Shown one piece after another: positions 54,211-64,000 of a stretch of DNA of 64,000 nt (position 1 is the stretch's first letter; every line of letters begins with the position of its first letter). The notes under the pieces are model-generated. The model was not told where the DNA came from and did no database searches. It saw nothing but the letters and a program-made list of their open reading frames with translations. This DNA is from Endothia cerciana (lineage: Eukaryota; Ascomycota; Sordariomycetes; Diaporthales; Cryphonectriaceae): assembly GCA_026119935.1 (NCBI GenBank), contig JALRMH010000004.1, forward strand, positions 1 through 64,000, in the 5' to 3' direction. Both the position numbers and the translations under genes were made by a program.

Positions 54211-55678
54211 GGTGAGTACCGGTAAGAAGCTTGCCGAGCTGGCACGGCCAGCAGTCGTCCACAGTCACAAGGAGGTCAGGAGAGATAGCCCTGGAGGGCC
54301 GAGGGGAGTGATGAGGCCATGGGGGTGACTAAGTACTTATTGCCTGGGGGTCGAATTAGAGTCAGACGGTACATGTGTTGTCTGGTCCAGGGGACCCTGA
54401 CGATCAGGTGAAGGAGTCACACTAGGGGAGGACTCGAGGCCAGAAAGGGAAGTAGGCCTAAGCCCTCACAGCCCTCGTGAGGATCCCAAGGCTAGATGGC
54501 CTAAGCCCGCTAGGATAACAGGGCGGATTTAGAACGGTACACCTTCAGATTAGCTGCTTCAGATGGTAATCTGAGGACTCTGGATTATCTGAGGACCGAG
54601 GCCCAGAGGAGACGAGGGACGGGGCAAGCGGGCAAGTGGTTAAGGAGGAGGAGAAGCGGAGGCAAAGAAAGCATCGACTAAGGGGAGTGAGTATATCATG
54701 GTGTATGAGGCCTGGTAGACCCGCGGGCTCCCCTGATGAACCATAAATGGCGCCATGGGTGGGTGGCAGGTAACACGGCCAGCAATTGCAGCCGATGTTT
54801 GGAAACAGCTCTAACCCTCAGCTCGAACGCTCTCCTGGCTGGCCGACATACCCGCTCAGGTGCGGACCCGGACCAGGCCATCTGGTGGCCATTGCTTAGA
54901 CCTCGTGTCCCAGACTGTGGTCACTAGGGCCAGGCCCGTTCTTCACCACGGCAGAGCCATGACTGCTGGGTTGGGGCCGGCACCCCATAGTCCCACCACT
55001 GCTGGTGAACAAAGGACCCGCGTGAGGCACCCGAGCGGGTGTCGTCTGTCCATCCTGTGCGGATCAGGGGACGAGATGCGTCTCCAAGGTTGCACAGCTT
55101 GTTGCTTGCACCGGCTCTTATCGATCCTGCCATGCGCGATCCCTGTCTGACTTGCCTTGGCGGCGGTGCATAAGATGGGTGAGGGTTGAGGATCTCGAGG
55201 CCTGCCCCTGCGTGCGGCGGGGGGGGTGGGTTGTCTTTTGCAGGTCACGCTGGCATGCCCTGGAATGAGGCCAAACAGACTGTCAGCATCACACACGTTT
55301 CAAGGTCGCCCGTCTGGCAGACCCGCGAAATAAAGGTGCCAAGCCACTAACGGCACCTACCGAGGGACCCTTCAGCAGGGGGGGACAGCCCAGGCTCTGC
55401 ACGTGCAGTTTGGTGCAGAGCCATACCATGCTAACGCTATGGGGTGTGTGGGGAGAGTAATGTGCACTGCAACTGCGCAGCGATAAGATAAGCGGGAAAA
55501 ATCTCCAATGACCGCCCATCAAAGCCACACGGGGTATGCACGCAACCGACTCACTGGTCTGTCCTACCGGCTCAGACAACAACAAGGACTTTTCCTCCGA
55601 CCTGCAGACTGACAAGGCCCCTTCTTCCCTCCTGATAAAATCCTTGCGCATCGTCGACGGGGGTCATCTGGGTCCATC
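54211..55678. promoter_or_regulatory. Divergent intergenic region
   Basis: About 1.47 kb between the divergent Aim6-like and nucleolar-type genes. No gene recognised. Imperfect repeats of CTGAGGAC and CCTAAGCCC occur at 54440-54610. Confidence 0.5.
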
Positions 55679-56845
55679 ATGCCTCACAAACACACGCGCA
55701 GAGACAAGGACGACTCCACGTGGGTGCCCCCCCCCCCCCCAAAATCCACTTGCGGCCTACCACGAGTTCGCTACTCGGCATGCTCGTTTGCTTGCTTGCT
55801 TGCTTGCCGGCGTTGTTTGCGTGGCATGGGATCTGCGCACCGGCTAACATGACACGGCAGATACGACCTACCACCGACACAGATTGCCAGGCCCCTACCC
55901 GTTGTCGCACCCAAGTTGGCGAGGCAGACACAGGTGAAGGGCGGCAAGAAGAATGGGGACTACAACAAATCCGCACAGCCGGCCCAGCAGGCCAAGAGCG
56001 TGAAGCGCAAGCGAGGCGCCGAGAAGAAGGATGATACGCCGCGGGCTTTCAAGAGGTTGATGGCGCGCAAGGAGGGGAAGAAGGTCAGGGATGGACTCGA
56101 CGACGGACAGAGGGGCAGAAATGCCGCGGCGAAAAATAACAAGAAGCGCAAGGCTGTGGCTGAGAATGCCGACGAGACCAAGGCGGCAGGCGAGACGAAG
56201 AAAGCCGTCCCCACCATCCAACCGGGCGAGCGCATGTCTGACTACGCCGCTCGCGTGGACGCCGCCCTGCCGGTGATGGGACTCGTGAAAAAGTCGACAA
56301 ATGGGAAGGATCCGCTCGGTTTGAAGGTCCATCGGACGAGAAAGGAGAAGAAGATGCACAAACTGTATGATGAGTGGAGGAAGGAAGAGGCGGCAATCCA
56401 GGCGCAGAGACGAGAAGAGTTGGAGGAGGCGGAGGAGCGGGAGCTGGAGGATGACGGGGCAGGCGTCAAGTGGAGGCTGGATATGGAGGCCGAGGCGGCG
56501 GCTGGAAAGAAGAAGGAGAAGAAGGGCAAGAAGGCCAATTCGAGCAAGTCGGTGTGGGACGTGGATGACGGGGATGACGCGGACCCGTGGGAGGCGCTCA
56601 AGAAGAAGAGGGGCGAGGCAAAGATCGGCCTGCACGATGTCGCCAAGGCGCCGCCCGTGTTCAAGACGGTGCCCAAGCAGGTGCTCAAGGTCGGGGGTGC
56701 TGCGGTCGACGTTGGCACCATCCCCAAGGCCGCGGGCAGCTTGAAGAGGAGAGAGGAGCTGCAGAGTGTCAGGGAGGAGGTTCTCGCCACGTATAGAAAA
56801 ATGATGGAGGACAAACGGGCCAGGCTGGAGGTGCAGGACGCATGA
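55679..56845 (+). CDS. Basic, lysine-rich, probably nucleolar protein
   Basis: Two exons, 55679-55719 and 55861-56845 (141-nt intron with a C14 run and a GCTAAC branch site), giving 341 residues. It starts MPHKHTRRDKDDSTYDLPPT, a beginning I associate with a conserved family of small basic Pezizomycotina proteins. KRKR and similar clusters at residues about 50-60 and 110-130 are candidate nuclear or nucleolar signals. DDTPRAFKRLMARKEGKK (about 72-90) looks like the family core. Residues about 180-260 are a charged coiled coil rich in Glu, Lys and Arg. The C terminus (KRREELQSVREEVLATYRKM) is helical. A role in ribosome biogenesis is inferred from composition only. No enzyme domain is present. 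Confidence 0.8.
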
Positions 56846-57076
56846 ACATGATCGGAGACGTCTTCCCAGGCTGTAGACGGCCTTTCAATGATCAATGATA
56901 CCTGTGAAGCCTCAGGCTTTGTTACGTTGAAACACACTTCAAGTCCTGCTTGAATCAGTCTCTTGGGAATCGGCCGTCGCTATGAAATCTCAAGTTACCC
57001 TGCCGTTCTTGTAACCTTGGAGCCTGTGAAAACAATAGACTCTGGTTCTGGTCCAGAGCTCATGGCAGAGTGTATG

Positions 57077-57107
<31 letters not shown>

Positions 57108-57675
57108 ATTGTATGCCTTGCCTCTGATTCAACTTTTCCGTAATTCATACTCTGCGAGCCACGGTCTCTGGTAACTCCTGATCAACAACGATTCGATCAG
57201 AATCCAATTAGATCTACCACTTCTCATCGTTCACTGCGCCCAGCTTCGATCCAGCCTCTGATTGATACAACCTCCCAGCCCACATTTTTTACTCACAATT
57301 GTACTTGTTCCTGCATTTCGCGCCCTCGTTGGCGCCGCGCCACACTCCGACATCTCATCCAGGTTGTCATGGCGTCTCCCTGAGTTGCTCACCCCTCACT
57401 AGGTCCACACGGGTGAGAAGAAGCTTGGACCACCTCTAACCCCACCCCACTCCCGCTCTAATTGCAGCCACTAGTACAACCCCCACCAGCCATTTTGCGC
57501 TGAGCCGTGAGCACGCGACAGAAATCGATCCTCGCATCGAAAAAGAAAGAAAAAAACCCCGGGTCCCACCCCTTAAAAATCATCAAAAATCTCGAGGTCC
57601 TGGGTTCGAACCACCACGATCCAACCATACCGATCGATTTTCTTGTCGCTATGAACGCAGGAAAGGATTGTCATC
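56846..57675. promoter_or_regulatory. Intergenic region and leader of the TFIIIC gene
   Basis: No gene recognised. A TA/TATG microsatellite lies at 57071-57110. The final 150 bases are the presumed 5' leader. A tRNA-like GGGTTCGAACC at about 57602 has no matching arms. Confidence 0.5.
57071..57110. repeat. TA/TATG microsatellite
   Basis: Alternating TA run flanked by GTAT repeats, in the spacer between two genes. Confidence 0.9.
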
Positions 57676-60600
57676 ATGGCGCAGGGTCTGGACGAGCTGA
57701 TTGAGTGGCTCGTCGGGGAGGTGTCATTTTATGGCGATGGTGAGTTGATTTTCATCTACAGCATCAAGCATGATTGTCGCAAAATCACAACGTCAGTGAT
57801 CTGTGTAGGTGGGAGGGTGCGGGCCAAGTTGTTGTCAATAAGAGCCTGTTTCTGGTGTGGGCATGACCCTCGCCCATGAGAGAGCCCGCAGCCATACAGC
57901 CATACACCTCGCAGCAGCCCCACTGTCCAGAATCATAACTTACATTCACATCAGGATGTTCAATGTCAGACTTGTTCAGTGCTGTCAGAAAATACAACCA
58001 AGACGAGGATGAAATTCCCGATGATGAGAAGGCCGATGACGAGAAGGCCGATGACGAGAAGGCCGATGACGAGAAGGCCAATGACGTCGATGATAGATTC
58101 AAGCAAGGTGGTGATGAGGCCAAGCTGCGCAACAACACAGCGGCCGAAAATCCTGCTGGATCCACGGAGAGGATTCAGCCCAACGATGCTGAGTTGAAAC
58201 TTGGCCGCCTCGTCTGGCCCTTCGTCTTGGCCACCGGCGAGGTCAGTGTCGGTCCCAACGGCGAATGGAATCATCTCACCTTCGACGAGTTAATGTCCAT
58301 TCCCGAGGCGCGAGATGCTGGAAATGCTATCGCCGCAAAGGACAGCAAGGCGAAGCAACTGGCCGCTGGTCGTAACGGTGCGGCAAAATCCAAGAAACTG
58401 CCCAAGCTACGCCCGCTCCTATACGTCGGAGAGGACATAGTGTGGAAGACCCTCACCGGCCATGGCGTCGACTTCAAGCGTGTCCCCCCCCTCGAGTGGA
58501 AGCTCCTCATCGTCATCGGGTCCACCAGGGAGGACGGCATCCTGCAGGGCGACTTGGTCCGGGCAACCGGTCAAGACAAGCGCTCTGTGCCCCGACGCAC
58601 GGATTTCCTATCTGCGAAAGGCTACATTGCGAAGCGTACCCACATGATCCGGGGTTCCAAGACCAGCAAGCTCTGGCTGACCAGGTTTGCCCCTGAGCTG
58701 CCGGCCCCTTCAAACCCCCTTCATGGCTTGGACATGTCACCAGAGCTCTTGACAAAGGACATGGAGCCCGTTCCTTGGACACATCAATGGGTCGGCAACA
58801 AGAACAAACAAGGCAAAGAGGAGATTGCATTCATGTCCCTGGGCCATACCATCATTGCCATCATCAAGGCCTGGGGCACCTTGCGGGTCAGGGACCTGAA
58901 GAAGAAGCTTGGTATCCTCGGACTCAGGTGGCAGATGAAGGTCATGTCAAGAATGCTCCGCAGGTTCGACTCACAAGGCAACATTAACTATGTTGCTGCC
59001 ACATTTGTCGGCAACAGCTTTGTCTTCAAGGACTGTGTCAAGTTCATGCGAGACCCAACGGACGAGGATTGGCGAATGCTCTTGGCGACAGGCAGGAAGT
59101 CATCGTACTCTGGCGACCGAAGAGGTCGAAAGTCGAAGTCCAAGAAGAAGAAAAAGACCAAGGGTAATAGGGGACGGAAGCCGGGGAAAGTCGTGAAGCT
59201 GAAGATTCGAGTCCTCAAGAAAAGGACGAGGAACCCGCCAAAACCCGTCATGTCACTCTGGTCTCCCGAGAAACCCCTGGCCAACACGATCGCTGAGTTC
59301 GTCCTTACTGGGGGCGCTGAGGGATACACCTCACCAGAGCTCTCCAAGGCAATTGTTGGCTACGAGTTCCGCCGCTACTTCCTCAAACACTTGCAGAACA
59401 GCTGTGTCACAGACATTCAACCTGCGAGTCTCTCTGAGTACCAGATGAGCACTGAGTTGGTTCGCACGGGCAAGGTCAAGGCGTACACGTTTACCTGCGC
59501 GGGTGCACGCAAAATTGGACCAGCTGAAGCTCCCCAAGAAGAGTCCGCTATCGATCCGGCACTGGCCAGCAGTAGTGGCAACGCAGCTCAACCGGGCCAG
59601 GTTGCTGACGCCGATCTGTTCGGATTCACATCTGTCAACGCTGCCACGTTCGAAGAGGGAACGTCGGATCTGACCGGCTTGGTTCGGATAACACCCGACA
59701 AACCAGTCCGACAAAAGCGGCCCTACAGGCGCCGGCCGGCCGGAGCGATCATGGAGGATGAAGATGACACAAAGGTGGACGTTGATGAGCCACACGCAGG
59801 CTTAACTGCAGGAGCGTCTCTCCAACCAGCCCCCCGCCCAAGGGGCAGACCAAGGAAGAACAAAGTGCAGCCTGAGAACAACGACGACGCGGATGTCCCA
59901 AATGCGGCAGATGCCTCAGGCACAAGACCACCGAGGAGGCGCAAGGCTGCGCAACGTGTCTCGTATCTGGAGCTCGCTGGAGAGGAGGCGGAAGCCGCGG
60001 GCCTCAGTGGTGATGGAGAAGGTGGACGCAAGCGGACAGCGACTCAGACCGCAGATTACACTGGCCTTGCTGATTCGGAGGACCAGTGGAGCGAAGAAGG
60101 CGACAAGGAGCAAGACCGAAGCCAGCCAGGTGTATACGTTGGCAGACCTGGGTCACTAAACCCAGACCCTCACAAGAAGGGACGACCAAGAAAGTCGATC
60201 GTCTTGATCTTCCGATCCGACGGGATCAAGGATCCAAACTACCTGCCTGGTTGGACAGACTACCCAAAGCCACGAGTCAAGTCTCCCTCTTCTGCCAAGC
60301 CTGTGCGAAGAGCTCGCAAGCTTCCAACGATGCCTCCAACAGCGCCCAAGCCTGATCAAGCCGGAACCAGCCAGCCAGTGGCTCAAGGGCAGACTGTAAA
60401 GCAGGCCGAAGGCGTGGAGATCCAAGTGAGGCAGCCGGATGCCATCCTACAACAATCGAATCAACCTCTTGTCGAGGCTGCGCGAGAGGAGGTTGGCTCA
60501 ATTATTGTGCAGAATGTCAATATCGGAGACAAGAGTATCCAAGCACATGTGAAGCTACCTACTACCGCCGAGCCCGAAAATGTTCCTCCGGATGACCCTT

Positions 60601-63600
60601 CACTGGCCGCGGGCGGAACGCCATCTCCCGACCTTCAGTTCACGGAGAACCCTGAAGGTCACGCGAAGAGAGGAAGGAAGCCACGGAAAGTGAAGCTGGA
60701 CAAGTACGTCTGCGAGAAGTGCGGCGGCGAGTGGGCAAACGATAATGGTCTTCAATACCACCTTGAGAAAGGCAAGAATCTGTGTAACCCTTACTACGCC
60801 GAGCACCCGGAGGAGATGGAGAGATCAAGACCAAACCGCTCTGGACGTGTGTTGTTCGCCAGTCCAGAGCGAGATCTAGGAAATTGTGAGAGCAGCAGCC
60901 AGAGCAGCCGTGGTAGTCTGGTTCCCGAATCTGCTCCCAGCCCGCTACCAAGGAAACGCAAGGCGTCTTTGAAGAGCCGCTCCATCCCACAGCTTATCGA
61001 CTCTAGTGACTCCGAACAAGATCAGCGACCGGTTCTCAAGCAGCGCAGCATTCTCAAGAATAGACGTCTTGGAGGTTCTGGGGTGGTACCGCGCGGAGTG
61101 CAGGCTTCAGAGGCTGTGGCACAGGAAACCGCAGCTGCGAAGCCCGCAGACGATCCGCCGGACGTAATCACCGCCGCAGAGGGTTTAAATTCCGCTGCGT
61201 CTCACCAAAGTGGAGCGACGCCGGCGCAAGAGGACGATGATGAAGACCTACCTTACCTTAAACAGATTCAGCCGAAGTTGGCAAGGTTTGCCAGGGTCTC
61301 CAAGAGAAGCGCCATTCAGAAGGAGGTAGTTGCCCAGCCCGTCCTTGTCGAAGCAATGCCAGAGGCCACGGAAATCGACTCGGCCCAGCCTGATCCCTCC
61401 CCGGTTCCGAATGAAGCACCCAACACCGTTGATTTGTACCCTGTCGAGGTGCTAGACCCAGCCATGCAAGTGTTCAAAGTTCATGGCATCGACGGGAACG
61501 CGCCATTGAACGTAGTGTTGTCAACACCATCGACAACCGGACCAAAGGCTGCCATAACCACGCGTTCTTTATCCGAGAAGTATGGTGAATCTCCAATCGA
61601 GACTCCGAACACTCCAGAGGCACAAGCTTTACGACGAGTGGAGATTGACGCCGATGGTCAGCCTCTGTTTCGTATGCCTGTGGAGGACTACACCGCCGAG
61701 GGCTACAATGGTCTAATAGATAAGGCTCTCCCCCAGCGCTCCAGCAGGATTCAAGAAATCATCAAATATCTGCTCGACAGCAACGGAGTGTTTCCGACTG
61801 AGAGGCCCTTGTTCTGGGCGGTTCTCAAGGTCTATATCGCAACTTTTGAGGCGCCACCTTACCCATCCCTCTCTGGATGTACTCGTGCAGTCACTACGCT
61901 CGCCGGAATGGGTGTTATCAAGCAGAGGACTGTGGCCATCAGGCCCCGTGGGCAATGGAAGTCGTTGAATCTCATCATGCAACCAGAGATAGATGTCAGG
62001 CATGCATTAGTCATCGACCTGAAGGAGAAGACTAAGGACGCTGATCCGGAGATGTACATCCCACCCCCATTCGACCCTACGGAGGAAGAGAGGATCCATT
62101 TCCAACATCTGGAGCGACCCACGAAACAGCGTAACAAGGGAGTGGGCCGGCGAGATCACAAACTTGCCGAGGGTATCGAGCAGCTCAACGCACCATTTTA
62201 CGCAGAGAAGGGAATAGCCGGCGTGCGACCCGCTTTCCGTGCTCGTGCTCGGATAGTGTCTGAGGACGAAGATGACGAGCGACCTGATAAGCGACGCAGA
62301 ATCAAGTCGGTGCACGAGAATGCCGTCATTCGCCGCCGAAAGCGGAAGCATGCCGATGCCGATGAGGGTGTCAACGCTCCACCGGCCAAGAAAGGCAGAA
62401 GGGGACGAAAGCCCCGTGGTGATCTGGAAGATGACTTCATCCTTGAGCCACACAAGCTCAGCATCAATGATAGGCATGAAGTAAACCCCGGCATTTCATC
62501 TCTGCCTGCATCCTTCTTCTCTGGCACGGCCGTTCCGAGCCCCAGTGGCTACATCGCGCCGACTGAGATTCAATTTCTCGAGCCAAACACACGGTTGGAG
62601 AACGACTACATCCCAGAGCCGGAACCTGAGACTAATGCTCCCTCGCCTTCGAACGAATCTGTGATTGAAGAGGAAGTGGCCCCTGAGCCGGTTGTGGAGC
62701 CGGGAACATATTCCAAGACAATCGAGTTGAACGCGAACAGCAAGGGCATTTGGCCAGATATCCCGCTTAGGTGGTTCGAGAAGACTGATTCCAGCTTTAC
62801 AATGAGGGGTTGGCTGCCCGGTCAGACCGACATGCTGATGGAGAACCTGCCCAAGAGCATGGAGCAGATGGCGTTTAAGATTACGAGCCACTCTAAGACG
62901 GAAAACTGGGCCGACCCCCAGTACGGTGTCTTCTGCACGAGCGTGGATGGTTGCCGGGCCTGGGAGTTGTCCGAGCAAGGGACGCGCCAGATGTCAGGTT
63001 CAATCGCACCGAATTACTTGTTCATGAATTTCTGCACAGCGCAAGACGTGAGCAATATGGCGCCGGTCGACCCGCAATGGCTCGATGAGAACGAGTGGAC
63101 GCTTGAGACCATTCCTTATGAGATGCTTGAGGATGACGACGAGGAGCCGAGCTTGAAGTTTGGCATCATCCCACCAGCTGAGCGTCGCGAGAAGCGGAAG
63201 CGGGGCAGACCGCAGACCAGGCCGAGACCACCAGCTGCGCCGAAGCAGACCATCACGAGGAGACCGCGGAAGGACCCGAACCTACGTGAGGTCAAGATGC
63301 AGCGCGAGCTTACGCCCTATCCTCAGACGCAAAGCGAGTACTTCCGGGTTAAGGGCCAGGATTGTCTCGGAGTTGATTGGAAGGCCGAGGATACACGAAT
63401 TGCAGCATACGTGGCTGTATCTACTTTGACGGGCGGCATCAACAAGGCCATGGACTGGGGCCTCATGATGAGGATCTTCCCGGAGTCTAAGCTGTCAAAC
63501 TTGCGCAAGTTCTGGTCCATGATCAAGAAGGAGCGCGAGGGGTTCATCCTCACCTTGACTACAAAGTTTCAGGACGATTTTCTCGAGGCTTACGAAAATG

Positions 63601-64000
63601 GCGACTTGCCTCCTTTCGACTTCGACAATCCTCTGGACTACGACTGGCCACGCCTGGTCAAGTGGACGCTTGCGTTGGTTGTGAGGGAGGGAATCGATCT
63701 CCCAGCCACCCGGGAGCAATTTGACGAGGACCTTGAACTCGTCTTTGTCGACAAGGCCGACTTTGACTGGCGCGAGACATATCACAACTGGCAGAGGTCC
63801 GTCTTCAACAAGTTCCAGGACAGCACCTCGGAGCCTGCATCGGCGCTTCTTGAGCCAAACAGACAGAGGGTAGAGGACAATGACACCACCATCGCGCGGT
63901 CTTGGGTTCGCGCCCTTTGCTGTACCGATGCGGATCAGTACACACCGTACCAGATCAGAGACAAGTTCCTTGCCCTCTCTCGCGACGGACTTCGCAGCGA
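57676..64000 (+). CDS. tfc3: TFIIIC B-block-binding subunit (Tfc3-like), 5' part
   Basis: Exon 1 57676-57739 and exon 2 from 57955, open to the window end without a stop, give at least 2,036 residues; the 3' end is missing. TFIIIC binds the internal B box of tRNA genes and recruits TFIIIB and Pol III (family knowledge). The N terminus (LDELIEWLVGEVSFYGD joined to GCSMSDLFSAV) and LVWPFVLATGEVSVGPNG, then the winged-helix-like LEWKLLIVIGSTREDGILQG (about residues 200-225) and KAWGTLRVRDLKKKLG, fit the fungal B-block subunit. Several AT-hook-like motifs follow (RPRGRPRKNK about 649, KKGRPRKS, RGRKPRKVK, RGRKPRGD, KRGRPQTRP) and one CxxC...H zinc-finger-like unit (YVCEKCGGEW, about 939). Residues 44-68 are an acidic EKADD repeat. 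I infer the family from the N-terminal domains; the middle is low-complexity and poorly conserved. Confidence 0.8.
58024..58083 (+). repeat. 15-bp in-frame repeat encoding EKADD units
   Basis: About four tandem copies of GAGAAGGCCGATGAC within the N-terminal region of the TFIIIC subunit. They give an acidic-basic pentapeptide array. Confidence 0.95.

Noticed and set aside
57595..57640. tRNA-like GGGTTCGAACC motif
   Set aside because: Flanking bases do not form a five-base T-stem and no D-arm or acceptor partner is visible nearby.

Overview
This window is nuclear DNA of a filamentous ascomycete (Pezizomycotina, most probably Sordariomycetes). The evidence is short GT-AG introns of 50-130 nt, pyrimidine-rich 5' leaders, and typical fungal families: Rab7/Ypt7, GDA1 guanosine diphosphatase, an ABCC transporter, cyanate hydratase, an Aim6-type phosphodiesterase, TFIIIC B-block subunit, HET-domain relics and a GH47 relic. 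Assignments come from reading motifs and splice sites by eye; no database search was possible.

Layout. 0-14 kb is mostly conserved genes: Rab7 (minus), a magnesium-chelatase-like protein, a small DUF1748-type membrane protein, a repeat-rich SANT/Myb-like protein, GDA1 (minus) and a PPPDE-thioredoxin-PUL fusion. 13.9-24.1 kb is a graveyard: a frameshifted G-alpha relic, a 5'-truncated frameshifted arylsulfatase, a HET-domain relic with in-frame stops, then about 5 kb with no recognisable gene. At 24.2-26.1 kb there is an intact six-exon membrane protein, followed by an intron-containing tRNA-Ser(GCT). 27-37.5 kb mixes decay (a broken small secreted protein, an ORF with an in-frame stop, a GH47 mannosidase relic) with one intact FAD monooxygenase and a possible small membrane protein. 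37.6-42.9 kb is a full-length ABCC transporter whose short first exon is easy to miss. 43-50.6 kb is again gene-poor, with a second HET relic and a relic resembling a STAND/NLR N-terminal domain. 50.6-64 kb returns to intact genes: cyanase, the Aim6-like protein, a basic nucleolar-type protein and the 5' part (over 2,000 codons) of the large TFIIIC subunit, which runs off the window.

The genes do not form an obvious pathway or cluster. The pattern is housekeeping genes separated by islands of decayed accessory genes (non-self recognition, secreted enzymes, a divergent G protein). Some stops in the HET relic are CAG to TAG changes, as expected if repeat-induced point mutation (RIP) acted. The most unusual intact items are the PPPDE-thioredoxin-PUL fusion and the SANT-like protein carrying a 15-bp in-frame minisatellite.
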